From positions 3,030,501 to 3,094,500 of the forward strand of contig NZ_AP018724.1 in NCBI RefSeq assembly GCF_004001245.1: DNA of 64,000 bases. The letters run 5' to 3'. The notes beneath the pieces were generated by a model that had not been told where the DNA came from, did not search any database, and was given only the letters and a program-made list of their open reading frames with translations. The DNA comes from Sulfurivermis fontis. Lineage in GTDB: Bacteria > Pseudomonadota > Gammaproteobacteria > Thiohalomonadales > Thiohalomonadaceae. Below are positions 1-9,046 of this stretch, in pieces. Every line of letters begins with the position of its first letter. Position 1 is the stretch's first letter. The position numbers were made by a program, and so were the translations under genes.

Positions 1-36
1 ACCTGTTCGCCCACGGGGTGGGCTCCTGCAGTTGCA

Positions 37-1968
37 TCACTCCGACGCCAGCGCCACCACCGGGTCGAGCCGTGCCGCCTTGCGGGCCGGCAGGTAGCCA
101 AACACCAGGCCGGTGGCGAAGGCACAGCCGAAGGCCAGCACCACCGGCGCGACCGAGTACAGGATCGGCGTGTCGAAAGCCGCGATGATCGCCGCCGCGC
201 CGAGCCCGACGCCGACGCCGATGAGGCCACCCAGCGCCGACACCACCAGCGCCTCGATGAGAAACTGCTGCAGGATATTGCGCATGCGCGCGCCGGTGGC
301 CATGCGGATGCCGATCTCGCGGGTGCGCTCGGTGACCGACACCAGCATGATGTTCATCACACCGATGCCGCCGACCAGGAGCGAAATGGCGGCAATGGAG
401 CCGAGCAGGATGGTGAGTGTGTTCTGTGTCTCCGATACGCTCTCGATGATCGCCGCCATGTTGCGGATCTGGAAGTCCTCGGTGCCGTGGCGCGCCAGCA
501 GCAGCGCATGCACCGCCTCCTGCGTCGCGTCGATGGCCTTCACATCCTCCACCGCTATGGTGACGTTGCGCAGGTGACGCTGGCCGGTGATACGCAGGCT
601 GCCGGTGGTGTAGGGCACGAAGATCACGTCGTCCTGATCCATGCCCCAGGCGGTGGCCCCTTTGGGCGCCATGACACCGATGACCTGGAACGGGATGTTG
701 TTGATCAGAATGTACCGGCCCAGGGCGTCGCCGCCGGGGAACAGCGCCTTGCTCACCGTCTGCCCCAATACCGCGACGGTGGCGTAGCTGCGCTCGTCGT
801 CGGCGCTGAAGAAGGTACCCACCGCCGGCTGCCAGGTACGGGCGCGGATATAGTCGGCGGAGGTGGCGTTGATCTCGGTGCGGTGATCGGCCCCGCCATA
901 GCGCACGGTGACACCGCTGCCCTGCTCGGGCACCGCCGCCAGCACGTTGGGCAGCTCGCGGATCGCCGCCACATCCTCGGGCACCAGGGTAGTGATGCCG
1001 CCACGGCCGCGCATGTTGGGCGCGCCGGGGCGGACGGTGAGCAGATTGCTGCCCATGGCGCTGATGCTGTCCACCACCGCCTGCTTGGCGCCGTCGCCGA
1101 TGGCCAGCATGGCGATCACCGAGGCGACGCCGATGACGATGCCGAGCAGGGTCAGGATGGTGCGGAACACATTGGCGCGCAGCGCGCGCAGGGCGGTGCG
1201 CGTGGCCTCGACCAGGTCGGTGAGGCGGGAGCTGCGGTCCACGTGCGGCATGAAGTCGGCCGCCGGGGTGGCGCGCGGCTGCGGTCCCGGATCGGACAGG
1301 ATGTTGCCGTCGCGGATCTCGATGATGCGGCTGGCGTGCTCCGCCACCTCGCGCTCGTGGGTGATGAGGATGATGGTGTGGCCCTGCGCCGACAGGTCGG
1401 ACAGCAGGCGCATCACCTCGGCGCCGCTCTTGCTGTCCAGCGCGCCGGTGGGCTCGTCGGCGAGGATGATGCGGCCGCCGTTCATCAGGGCACGGGCGAT
1501 GGACACGCGCTGCTGCTGGCCACCGGACAATTGATTGGGGCGATGGTGCAGACGCTCGGCCAGCCCGAGCTCGGTGAGCAGGCGGCTGGCGCGCGCGTGG
1601 CGCTCGTGTGGCGGCATGCCGGAGTACACCGCCGGCACCTCGACATTCTCCAGCGCCGTGCTGCCGCCGATGAGATGGTAGCTCTGAAACACGAAACCGA
1701 ACTCTTCGCGCCGCAGCCGTGCCAGCTCGTCCGCCGCCAGCGCGGACACGTCGCGCCCCATGAAGCGGTAACCGCCGCTGCTCGGCCGATCGAGACAGCC
1801 GAGGATGTTCATCAGCGTGGACTTGCCGGACCCGGAGGCGCCCATGATGGCGACGAATTCACCCGCATGGATGACAAGATCGATACCGTGCAGCACCTCC
1901 ACCGCCAGCTCGCCGCTGTGGAAGGTCTTGCTGATGCCGCGCAGCTCGATGAGCGGCGTGCTCATCAA
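37..1968 (-). CDS. macB: MacB-type ABC exporter (fused ATPase and permease)
   Basis: 643 residues, the usual length for MacB. The N-terminal 230 residues form an ABC ATPase with Walker [10 protein letters not shown], signature LSGGQQQR and Walker [13 protein letters not shown] first membrane helix near residues 270-292 is followed by a large periplasmic MacB-type domain and three C-terminal FtsX-type helices ending with the [15 protein letters not shown] motif. MacB works with the adaptor MacA and a TolC-type outer-membrane channel to export substrates from the periplasm. It overlaps macA by 4 bp, so translation is probably coupled. No TolC gene is seen here. The substrate cannot be read from sequence. 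Position behind a Fur box and a TonB receptor suggests iron-related export, for example of a siderophore, rather than macrolides; that is inference. Confidence 0.93.
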   Translation of the reverse strand: MMSTPLIELRGISKTFHSGELAVEVLHGIDLVIHAGEFVAIMGASGSGKSTLMNILGCLDRPSSGGYRFMGRDVSALAADELARLRREEFGFVFQSYHLIGGSTALENVEVPAVYSGMPPHERHARASRLLTELGLAERLHHRPNQLSGGQQQRVSIARALMNGGRIILADEPTGALDSKSGAEVMRLLSDLSAQGHTIILITHEREVAEHASRIIEIRDGNILSDPGPQPRATPAADFMPHVDRSSRLTDLVEATRTALRALRANVFRTILTLLGIVIGVASVIAMLAIGDGAKQAVVDSISAMGSNLLTVRPGAPNMRGRGGITTLVPEDVAAIRELPNVLAAVPEQGSGVTVRYGGADHRTEINATSADYIRARTWQPAVGTFFSADDERSYATVAVLGQTVSKALFPGGDALGRYILINNIPFQVIGVMAPKGATAWGMDQDDVIFVPYTTGSLRITGQRHLRNVTIAVEDVKAIDATQEAVHALLLARHGTEDFQIRNMAAIIESVSETQNTLTILLGSIAAISLLVGGIGVMNIMLVSVTERTREIGIRMATGARMRNILQQFLIEALVVSALGGLIGVGVGLGAAAIIAAFDTPILYSVAPVVLAFGCAFATGLVFGYLPARKAARLDPVVALASE

Positions 1969-3182
1969 TGCAGTCTCGCCGGCCGCGGCATTCCGCCCGC
2001 TGCGGCGCGCGCGCCCAGGGCACTCGGCGTCGACACCACGCGCTCGCCTTCCTGCAGGCCGGAGAGGATCTGCGCCTGGATGCGGTTGCTGATGCCCACC
2101 TCCACCTCGCGCGGCGTGATGCCGCCATCCTCCGCCACCACCTGCACCGTGGCGCGGCGCGTGCGGCTGCGCCCGTCACCGATGTCGGCGGCGGGACGCG
2201 CCGGCTGCATGGTCAGCGCCGACATCGGTACCAGCAACGCCTCCTTCGCCTCGGCGACGACGAAGAACACCTGCGCCGTCATCTGCGTCATCAGCGCGCG
2301 GTTGGGGTTGTCCACATCGAACAGGGCGTTGTACAGCACCACGTTGTTCTGCACCGTCGGCGTCGGCTCGATGCGGTGCAGCTTGCCGTACCAGCGCCGC
2401 TCCTGGCTGCCCAGGGTGGTGAAGTAGGCCTCCATGCCGAGGCGCAGGCGCGACACGTCGGCCTCCGACACCTGGGTCTGCACCGTCATGGTGGAGAGGT
2501 CGGCGATGCGCAGGATGATCGGCGCCTGCTGGTTGGCATTCAGGGTCTGACCCTGGCGCGCGGTAATGGAAACAACGGTGCCGGCCATCGGCGCGAAAAT
2601 GCGTGCATAGTTGAGATTGGCCTCGTCGGCACGCAGGGAGGACTCGGTCTGCTCGATCTGCGCCTTGAGCATTTCGATCTGGGCACGCGCCGACTTCAGT
2701 TCCGCCTCGGCATTCTGCAAGGCCTCCACGGTGGTCGCCTCCTCGGCCAGCAGATTCTTCTGGCGCCGATGCCGGATCTCCGCCAACACCAGTTGCGCCT
2801 CGCGGTCCTGCAACTGGGCGCGCTGGTAGCGCAACTGGGCGCGGCTGGCATCCACCCGCGCACGGAACAGGGTCGGGTCAATCTCCGCCAGCAGATCCCC
2901 TTCCTTCACCTCGCTACCCACATCGACGTGAATCCTGTGCAACTGTCCCGACACCTGGGCGCCGACATCGACATAGTCGCGCGGCTGCAGCATGCCGGTG
3001 GCGGTCACCACCTCTTCGATGTCACCGCGCTGGACCACGGCGATGTTCTGCACCGGGCCGGCGGCGGCAGCGAAGAAATATCGCCAGGCAAGGTAAGCGC
3101 CTGCACCGAATGCGACCATCATTAACGCAACGATGACGCCGCGCCGCGTTGCCGCGCGACGCGGAAAAAAGTGTGTGGCCAT
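1965..3182 (-). CDS. macA: MacA-type periplasmic adaptor (HlyD/RND membrane-fusion family)
   Basis: 405 residues. One N-terminal membrane anchor (about residues 14-37) is followed by a lipoyl-like half motif, a long alpha-helical hairpin (about 100-190) rich in Gln, Glu and Ala, a second lipoyl half with [14 protein letters not shown], and beta-barrel and membrane-proximal domains. This is the MacA layout, bridging MacB to a TolC-like channel. Its stop overlaps the macB start and its ATG lies 21 bp after the stop of the 54-residue membrane protein, so it looks like part of the hemP/TonB-receptor operon. Family assignment is secure; substrate is unknown. Confidence 0.92.
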   Translation of the reverse strand: MATHFFPRRAATRRGVIVALMMVAFGAGAYLAWRYFFAAAAGPVQNIAVVQRGDIEEVVTATGMLQPRDYVDVGAQVSGQLHRIHVDVGSEVKEGDLLAEIDPTLFRARVDASRAQLRYQRAQLQDREAQLVLAEIRHRRQKNLLAEEATTVEALQNAEAELKSARAQIEMLKAQIEQTESSLRADEANLNYARIFAPMAGTVVSITARQGQTLNANQQAPIILRIADLSTMTVQTQVSEADVSRLRLGMEAYFTTLGSQERRWYGKLHRIEPTPTVQNNVVLYNALFDVDNPNRALMTQMTAQVFFVVAEAKEALLVPMSALTMQPARPAADIGDGRSRTRRATVQVVAEDGGITPREVEVGISNRIQAQILSGLQEGERVVSTPSALGARAAAGGMPRPARLH

Positions 3183-3203
3183 GGCTATTCCGTCAATGGA
3201 TGT

Positions 3204-3368
3204 TCATGCATCAGTCTGACGCTTCGACGGCGGTGGCGCAATGCGGTTCAATTTTTCTGCCTGCCAGCGCACCATCAAGCCGTGGCAGAAAAGGGCAAGA
3301 CCGGCACCAAGGCCGGTCACCGCGAGGAAGAGGAGAGAATACAGAATGAACGACGCTTTTTCAGGCAT
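3204..3368 (-). CDS. small membrane protein (54 aa) in the iron-uptake operon
   Basis: 54 residues beginning MPEKASFILYSLL, with one predicted membrane helix (about residues 7-32, ending GLALFCHGLMV) and a basic, proline-rich cytoplasmic tail. The start codon overlaps the end of the PepSY gene by 8 bp, and macA starts 21 bp downstream. The overlap and tight spacing support a real translated gene. I do not recognise a named family. Small hydrophobic partners of PepSY proteins are common in iron-uptake operons, so an accessory membrane role is possible. Confidence 0.6.
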   Translation of the reverse strand: MPEKASFILYSLLFLAVTGLGAGLALFCHGLMVRWQAEKLNRIAPPPSKRQTDA

Positions 3369-4143
3369 CAGTCCTGGCCGCTCCCGCCTGCACCCGTTTG
3401 ACCGCAGCGTCCCGCCGCCTGGTTTGCGCCCGCCACCACAGCCACAGGCCGGTGAAACCGAGAAATACCCAGACCAGGGCCAGCAGATCAATCCACACCC
3501 ATTCGCCCGTCTTGCCCATGAAGGCCTTGCCGGTATGCAGGTCGGTGACAAGTTTACCCAGCGTGACACGCTCCCGCGGCAGCTCCGTGTCACGCATCCC
3601 GGCAAAGGCCCCGGCCACATCTGCGCCCTGCCACGCCAGCCAGTTCAGACCATCGTGGCTGATGAACAAGCCTTGCTCCTTGAGCGCAACCGTCACACTG
3701 CCATCCGCCGCAGAGTTGGCATTCCATGCATCGCCGGCCAGTACCTGCTGCCATGCGCCGGCACGCTCCAGCCAGACACCCTCCTTGGTAGCGGCCAGCA
3801 GCCCCTCTCCCGTCATGGCAAGGTTACGCACCTGCATTCCCTCCAGAGCCTGAACGCTCACCGGTCCCGCCGCCGTCAGCTCGAACAAACCGACATTGGT
3901 ACCAACGACTTGGCGACCATCCGGCAGCTGCAGCACACTGCGCAGTTCCAGATGCTGACCCTGCATCGCACCCTCACCATACCCCGGCAACCAGGCCACG
4001 TAAGGCGTCATATCTATTTCGTTCAGGCCAAGGTCTTTTTTATGGGCCAGAAAAAATGAGGTAAAACCGATCAGCAGCATGGGTACTACCAAGATCACCG
4101 ATACCCAGTTGTGCCAATCACGGGCCTTGAGATTGATCTGCAT
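3361..4143 (-). CDS. PepSY-associated membrane protein
   Basis: 260 residues. An N-terminal membrane helix (about residues 12-33, VSVILVVPMLLIGFTSFFLA) follows the typical opening NLKARDWHNWVS. A large periplasmic part with propeller-like short repeats follows (VGLFELTAAG, EGVWLERAG, QGLFISHDG). A C-terminal helix (about 217-238) ends in WLWWRAQTRRR. The HTGKAF element just before the last helix is typical of PepSY-TM proteins beside TonB-dependent receptors, where some relatives act as inner-membrane ferric-chelate reductases or accessory factors. It starts 14 bp after the receptor stop. Family is fairly clear; exact role unknown. Confidence 0.75.
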   Translation of the reverse strand: MQINLKARDWHNWVSVILVVPMLLIGFTSFFLAHKKDLGLNEIDMTPYVAWLPGYGEGAMQGQHLELRSVLQLPDGRQVVGTNVGLFELTAAGPVSVQALEGMQVRNLAMTGEGLLAATKEGVWLERAGAWQQVLAGDAWNANSAADGSVTVALKEQGLFISHDGLNWLAWQGADVAGAFAGMRDTELPRERVTLGKLVTDLHTGKAFMGKTGEWVWIDLLALVWVFLGFTGLWLWWRAQTRRRDAAVKRVQAGAARTDA

Positions 4144-4157
4144 GCTTCACCCTCCGC

Positions 4158-6365
4158 TCAGAATCTGCCTTCCAGCGCCACATACAGTGCCCGACCGCCA
4201 CGCTCCGACTCCCGGATGAACTTGGTCTTCTGACCACTGGTGTCGTATTCATACTTGTCCTTGTCCTTGACCATGTCGAGCAGATTGGCGGCCGTGATGC
4301 GCAGCGACAGATCCCTGCCGAACTGCTTCATCACGTACATGTCGAGCAGTTGCTGTTCCGCCTCGTCATCCGCCTTCAACGGCTCGGTGGGGTTTTTGAG
4401 GTATTTCGGTGTGTAGTTGTAGTTCACGCCCCAGGCTGCATCCCACTGCGGCAGTTGCCAGTCAAAGCCGATGTTGTACACGTAGGGCGGCTGGTCGTTT
4501 ATGCGGGTGGTCGTGCCCGTGATATCGTTCGTGATCTCGGACTCCAGCCGCGTGTAATTGAAACGCAACATCACCTGCGGAAGATTGAAGATATCCAGAC
4601 GTGCACGCGCGTCCAACTCCGCACCCCAGACTCTGGCATCACCGATATTGTACGGACGCTCGACATAGCGGCCATCTTCCAGGCCGACACGCCGCGCCAC
4701 CATGTCGGAGATAGCGCGATGGAACAGATTGACGCCGAACACACCGCCACCCTGCGGCAGGAAATGCTCCCATCCCAGTTCCAGCCCCAGGGCCTGTTCC
4801 GGCTGTAGCGCCGCATTGCCGGACTTGTCCGGATCGGTAAGCGTGCCGGCCTTGGTTTCCGTGACAGTGGAGATGTCATCGTATTTCGGTGGTTTGATGC
4901 TTTCGGTCACGCTGGCGCGCAGATTGTTGCGCGCGCTCAACTGCCACAGGTAGTGCAGTGAGGGCGACGCTATCGTGTAGCGGCTTCCGCTGCGCTGCCC
5001 CAGGCTGTCCATGGCACTCTGCTCGCTGCGCAACATGCGCACACCGGGGGTCAGAACGTGGCCGCCGCCCAGATCCATTTCATCCTGCAACCACGCCGTC
5101 CAGAGCCTTTCGTCAATATCGAAGTTGTCACCGCGTCCCGGCACCTTGGGCGCACCGTTCTCCATCACCTCCTTGTGATCCCTGCGCTCCAGTTCCTTGT
5201 ATTCGATGCCGGCACCAAGCGTGTGATTGCCCAGCGGCCGCTCCAGACGCACCCCGCTATACCACTCCTCTTCATGCTTGCGATCCGTCTCCAGCGTGGT
5301 CTTGCTCAACACGCCCAGCGCGTTGTATTCCAACATCGTTTTGTCCTTGTCCTCGCTGCCCTGCTGTCTGGCGGCAAAGAAGGCGAGCTGACCACCGGCC
5401 TCCAACTTGTGCCGCCACTCGCCGCGCAGGCGGCGGGTCTCGCGCAGCTTGTCCTCTTCCTCGACCCTGCGACCATCGGCAACATAATCGGTGCCGGTCA
5501 GCGGCGAGTTGTACTTGAATTTGTCCACCACCTTGTCCTTCTGCTCATCGTTGCGCGAGAGCCAGGGACTCAATATCAGCTCGTCTCCCTCATCCAGGCG
5601 GATATTGATGCGCGGGGAAAAATCGATGGTAGCGGAGCTAACGCGCTCGTCCTCGAACTCATCCTTCCAACTGCTGCGCTCGCCGCTGGCGACATTGAAT
5701 CCCTGCTCGCTCTTGCGCTTGGTCTTCAGCGCGCCGATCTCGCCCGCCGCAACGTTCAGTAACCAGCGCACATGATCCGTCGCACCGCCGTACTGGCCGG
5801 ACAGATTCCAGGTGTCCTGGTCGGTCTTCTCGCCGAACACACGGCCGGTAACGATCCGCGCATTGGCCACACTGTGCTCCGGCGCCTCACGCAACACGAT
5901 GTTGATGGTGCCGCTCAGCCCGGCGTTGGGCATGTCGGCGGTAGGGGCGCGGATGATCTCGATGCGCTCCACCATGTCCAGCGGAATGCGGTCCACCTGG
6001 ATCTGGCGCTCCTTGGTGCCGGACAGCACCGGCTCGCCATCGATGAGGATCTGGGTATAACCCTTGTCCATGCCGCGCATGCGCACGTCCTTGGGCGTGC
6101 CCGGCGGGCCGGTGAAGGTGACGCTGGGCAGGCGGCGCAGATAATCACCGACACTCAGTTCATTCATGCGGTCCAGTTCCTCGCGGCCATAGACCAGCCG
6201 GGTGGAGGAGGCCTCGCGGCGGACGTCGAAATCATCCTGCTCGGCATGAACGGTGACCGCCTGCAACCGGGTGGCATCGGCCAGGTGCAGGGTGGAATCG
6301 GCATAGGTGTGGGTGCAGGCCGCCGTAATCAGGGCCGCCAGGGTGGGTTTGCGCAGGGATGGCAT
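4158..6365 (-). CDS. TonB-dependent outer-membrane receptor
   Basis: 735 residues. A signal peptide (about residues 1-22) precedes a TonB-box-like LQAVTVHAEQ. The plug domain (about 45-165) shows SVGDYLRRLPSV, a VRMRGMDKGYTQILIDG segment and IEIIRAPTADMPNAGLSGTINI. A 22-strand-type barrel ends with the terminal aromatic signature YVALEGRF. It would import a metal chelate or haem across the outer membrane using TonB energy. It follows hemP by 95 bp, and a Fur-like box lies upstream of hemP, so iron repression is likely. No FRAP/NPNL haem motif was seen, so the ligand is undetermined. Confidence 0.92.
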   Translation of the reverse strand: MPSLRKPTLAALITAACTHTYADSTLHLADATRLQAVTVHAEQDDFDVRREASSTRLVYGREELDRMNELSVGDYLRRLPSVTFTGPPGTPKDVRMRGMDKGYTQILIDGEPVLSGTKERQIQVDRIPLDMVERIEIIRAPTADMPNAGLSGTINIVLREAPEHSVANARIVTGRVFGEKTDQDTWNLSGQYGGATDHVRWLLNVAAGEIGALKTKRKSEQGFNVASGERSSWKDEFEDERVSSATIDFSPRINIRLDEGDELILSPWLSRNDEQKDKVVDKFKYNSPLTGTDYVADGRRVEEEDKLRETRRLRGEWRHKLEAGGQLAFFAARQQGSEDKDKTMLEYNALGVLSKTTLETDRKHEEEWYSGVRLERPLGNHTLGAGIEYKELERRDHKEVMENGAPKVPGRGDNFDIDERLWTAWLQDEMDLGGGHVLTPGVRMLRSEQSAMDSLGQRSGSRYTIASPSLHYLWQLSARNNLRASVTESIKPPKYDDISTVTETKAGTLTDPDKSGNAALQPEQALGLELGWEHFLPQGGGVFGVNLFHRAISDMVARRVGLEDGRYVERPYNIGDARVWGAELDARARLDIFNLPQVMLRFNYTRLESEITNDITGTTTRINDQPPYVYNIGFDWQLPQWDAAWGVNYNYTPKYLKNPTEPLKADDEAEQQLLDMYVMKQFGRDLSLRITAANLLDMVKDKDKYEYDTSGQKTKFIRESERGGRALYVALEGRF

Positions 6366-6460
6366 ATGTCAGCTCCAAAAAATCGGTACGGGATTTCCTG
6401 GCTGGCTGGACACATACCGCAGTGGACGGTGTCGGGCTGGCGATGGATTGGCGATGCAGC

Positions 6461-6640
6461 TTATTTCGTCAGTATCAGTTTGCCCTGCCGGGTCAAGCGC
6501 AGGCGGTACTCCTCGGCGCCGTGGGCAATGATCAACTCGGTGTCACGGCCCAGCAGCTCCGTGCTTTCCATCCGGCGCCGGCCTTCGCCGGCCTCCCGGA
6601 CCATTACCACGCTTCCGGCAGGGGATTTTGTTTCACTCAT
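6461..6640 (-). CDS. hemP: HemP family haemin-uptake protein
   Basis: 59 residues. The C-terminal half carries the HemP signature: STELLGRDTELIIAHG then YRLRLTRQGKLILTK. HemP/HmuP is a small protein found at the head of haem/iron uptake operons and in some bacteria is needed for receptor expression. The ATG at 6640 has a GGGGG ribosome-binding site 6-10 bases upstream. An in-frame ATG four codons earlier would bury that site, so it is less likely. First gene of the operon that continues to macB. Confidence 0.85.
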   Translation of the reverse strand: MSETKSPAGSVVMVREAGEGRRRMESTELLGRDTELIIAHGAEEYRLRLTRQGKLILTK

Positions 6641-6677
6641 CGTAACCCCCATGAATGCTGCAGTGATTGCGGCAGGA

Positions 6678-6696
6678 GCAAATGATAATGATTCGC
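6678..6696 (-). promoter_or_regulatory. Fur box upstream of hemP
   Basis: The 19 bases GCAAATGATAATGATTCGC match the 19-bp Fur consensus GATAATGATAATCATTATC at 14 of 19 positions by hand alignment. The site lies about 40 bp upstream of the hemP start. This predicts iron-responsive repression of hemP, the receptor and probably the genes down to macB. Confidence 0.75.
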
Positions 6697-6746
6697 AATA
6701 ACAAGTCAACAGCTTGATGGAGGAGCCATGTGGACGGGGGAGGGAC

Positions 6747-7109
6747 TCAGGTTTGGCGCCGCTGACCGGCCTGCTCCAGCCGGGCCAGATAGTCGGCCCA
6801 GCGTCGGGCATAGTTGGCGCCGAGGTCGTAGAGGTAGTCCCAGGTATACAGGCCGCTGGTATGACCGTCGTCGAAACACAGCTTTACCGCGTAGTGCCCC
6901 ACCTGGACGATGTCGCTGATGTTGACCCCGGCCTTGCCCACCTGCAGCACCGGGCGCTTGCGGTGGTAGCCGGCCACCTCGGAGGAGGGGGAATAGACGC
7001 GCAGGTATTCGCAGGGCAGCTCGAAGCGGGCGCCGTCGGCAAAGGTGATTTCGAGCAGGCGCCGGTCGCGGTGCAGGACCAGTTCGGTGGGATGACGGGA
7101 TGAGGTCAT
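6747..7109 (-). CDS. DUF971 domain protein (gamma-butyrobetaine hydroxylase-like N-terminal domain)
   Basis: 120 residues starting MTSSRHPTELVLHRD. The family pattern is clear: LEITFADGARFELPCEYLRVYSPS, then the GHYAVKLCFDDGHTSGLY core and YDLGANYARRWADYL at the end. DUF971 proteins are short, often act in Fe-S or oxygenase-related contexts, and in gamma- and betaproteobacteria occur as free-standing genes. The start lies 10 bp after the MCP stop, suggesting co-transcription with it. The molecular function is not established. Confidence 0.8.
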   Translation of the reverse strand: MTSSRHPTELVLHRDRRLLEITFADGARFELPCEYLRVYSPSSEVAGYHRKRPVLQVGKAGVNISDIVQVGHYAVKLCFDDGHTSGLYTWDYLYDLGANYARRWADYLARLEQAGQRRQT

Positions 7110-7119
7110 GGGACGTGGC

Positions 7120-8298
7120 TCAGCGGCGGAACCGCGCCACCAGTTCCTGCAGTCGTGCCACCAGCCCCTCCAGGTCGGTGCCGGCGGCCACCAGCCGCTC
7201 GACATCATTGGCGGTGGCCGTGGCATCGGCGCTGATGCTGGCGACATTGCGGTTGACCGTGGCCGTCACCTGCTGCTGATCGTCCGCCGCGCCGGCGATT
7301 TCGCCGGTGCTGCGGGCGATGGCGCTGATGGCGCCGGCGATGGCGGTGAGGGCGTCGGCCGCCTTGCGCGCCTGCTCCACGCTGGCCTGCGCCTGGCTGC
7401 GCCCGGCGTTCATGATCTGTACCGTGCCGTGGGCACCCTGCTGCAGCTGCTCGATGATGCCCTGGATTTCGCGGGTGGATTGCTGGGTGCGGGTGGCGAG
7501 GGTGCGCACCTCGTCGGCCACCACCGCGAAACCGCGCCCCTGTTCGCCGGCGCGCGCCGCCTCGATGGCGGCGTTGAGGGCGAGCAGGTTGGTCTGCTCG
7601 GCGATGCCGCGGATCACGTCCAGCACCACGCCGATGTTCTGGCTCTGCTGTTCCAGCTGTTGCAGCGCCGCCGCCGCCTGCTCCACATCTCCGGCCAGGG
7701 CATAGATGGCGTCGATGGTCTGGCCGATGATCAACCGTCCACCCTGTGCCTCACTGTCGGCCTGCTGCGCTGTCGCAGCCGCCTCGTGTGCCCGCCGCGC
7801 CACCGCCTGCACCATCTGCATAATGTCGCCGAGCGCCTGCGCCGCCTGCTCGGTATCGGCCTGCTGGCGCCGCACACGCTCGCTGACCTCCTGGCTGGTG
7901 CGGGCAAGAGAGTGGATCGCGCCGCTGAGCTGGCCGGTGGAGTCACTGATCTGGCCGACCATGCCGCGCAGATTGGCGGTCATGCGGTTGACGCTGTCGA
8001 CGATCTCGCCGATGACATCGGCGCTTTGCAACGTGCATTGCTGCGACACGTCGTTCTCGCTCACCGCCTGCGCCACCGCGGCGATACGGCGCACCTTGTT
8101 CATCAACACCACGTTGACCAGGAAGTAGTTGAACAGGCCGATGGAGGTGCCGGCCACCAGACAGCCGACGATGAACCAGCCGCGCATCCCTTCCTTCCAT
8201 TCCACGAAGAACTGGGCATACACCGGGAATACCAGCCCCATCGCCAGGCCGAAGGCCAGGAAGGCGAGAAGCAGCGTGCGCAGAATGCTGGGTTTCAT
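7120..8298 (-). CDS. methyl-accepting chemotaxis protein without periplasmic sensor domain
   Basis: 392 residues. Two membrane helices (about residues 5-27 and 41-65) are separated by only about a dozen residues, so there is no room for a periplasmic ligand-binding domain. A HAMP-like region (about 66-120) leads to the signalling coiled coil with the hallmark hairpin [20 protein letters not shown] and [12 protein letters not shown]. It would signal to CheA/CheW. The start follows an AGGA ribosome-binding site. Input may come from the membrane, the HAMP or a partner protein. The membrane protein encoded 50 bp upstream on the same strand is a candidate (inference). Confidence 0.9.
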   Translation of the reverse strand: MKPSILRTLLLAFLAFGLAMGLVFPVYAQFFVEWKEGMRGWFIVGCLVAGTSIGLFNYFLVNVVLMNKVRRIAAVAQAVSENDVSQQCTLQSADVIGEIVDSVNRMTANLRGMVGQISDSTGQLSGAIHSLARTSQEVSERVRRQQADTEQAAQALGDIMQMVQAVARRAHEAAATAQQADSEAQGGRLIIGQTIDAIYALAGDVEQAAAALQQLEQQSQNIGVVLDVIRGIAEQTNLLALNAAIEAARAGEQGRGFAVVADEVRTLATRTQQSTREIQGIIEQLQQGAHGTVQIMNAGRSQAQASVEQARKAADALTAIAGAISAIARSTGEIAGAADDQQQVTATVNRNVASISADATATANDVERLVAAGTDLEGLVARLQELVARFRR

Positions 8299-8348
8299 GG
8301 TTGTCCTTCCTGTATATGCCCGGGAGCGCCGGGCGCCCTCCGTGACAG

Positions 8349-8849
8349 TCATTCGGCCGGCGGCGGGTACAGCTTGAGCAGCCCGTCCGGCACCTCCCCC
8401 TTGCCCGCCATCTCCAGACCGCTGTTGGCCAGCACGAACAGCACCAGCACCATGATGATCGTGGGCATCACACCCACGCGCGTGGCGATGGTGAAGATGA
8501 TCTCGCGCATGCTGTGCTTCTGCGCGGTGAGCGCCAGCAGCGAACCGCCGCCGATGATCAGCGCCGAGGCGGCATACCCCATCAGCAGCAGGCGGCAACG
8601 GCGCCAGGCGAGACGCCAGTGCATCAGCGCAAACCAGGGCGCGCCGGTGGCGGCGCGATGGCTGCGCAGATAGATATAGGCGATCACCAGGGAAGAAAAC
8701 AATGGCGGCAGGGCCAGACCCCAGGCGCCGATGTCGAGGGCGATGGAGGCCGGGGCGAGGAGCAGATGAAAGGCCGCCAGATTGATCATCAGCAATTCGT
8801 GGGGAGTGCGGGCCTGGCGCTTCAGGGCTTCGTCGATGGCGTAGATCAT
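8349..8849 (-). CDS. multi-pass membrane protein of unknown function
   Basis: 166 residues starting [12 protein letters not shown], preceded by a GAGGA ribosome-binding site. Four hydrophobic segments are visible (about residues 22-40, 41-58, 87-107, 122-143). A highly basic loop, [13 protein letters not shown], lies before the third, and the C-terminus is short and proline-rich. I do not recognise a family; it vaguely recalls 2TM-type or histidine-kinase input modules. It sits 50 bp upstream of the MCP gene on the same strand and may be co-transcribed. Confidence 0.55.
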   Translation of the reverse strand: MIYAIDEALKRQARTPHELLMINLAAFHLLLAPASIALDIGAWGLALPPLFSSLVIAYIYLRSHRAATGAPWFALMHWRLAWRRCRLLLMGYAASALIIGGGSLLALTAQKHSMREIIFTIATRVGVMPTIIMVLVLFVLANSGLEMAGKGEVPDGLLKLYPPPAE

Positions 8850-9046
8850 GTCGGTCCTCGTGGGAGTGGGCGTGAAGATGGGGGAGGCGGACGCTGTGAT
8901 ATGCTTGCTGAAGTTCAGGTCCATTTTATCCAAAAACTTCGCCCGGACCTTTGCGAAAACGCAATCGTCGTCGCAGATTCCCGCACGGGCGGCAGGAGAA
9001 AGACCGGCGTTTGCGGGAAGCCGCTTGACCAGCCACAAGGTGGGCC

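Noticed and set aside
37-1968. MacB as macrolide-resistance determinant.
   Set aside because: The neighbourhood (Fur box, hemP, TonB receptor) gives no support for an antibiotic role; the family has several substrates.
487-2427. Long open frame (646 codons) opposite macB.
   Set aside because: His/Gly/Ala-rich shadow of the real gene with no recognisable domain or ribosome-binding site.
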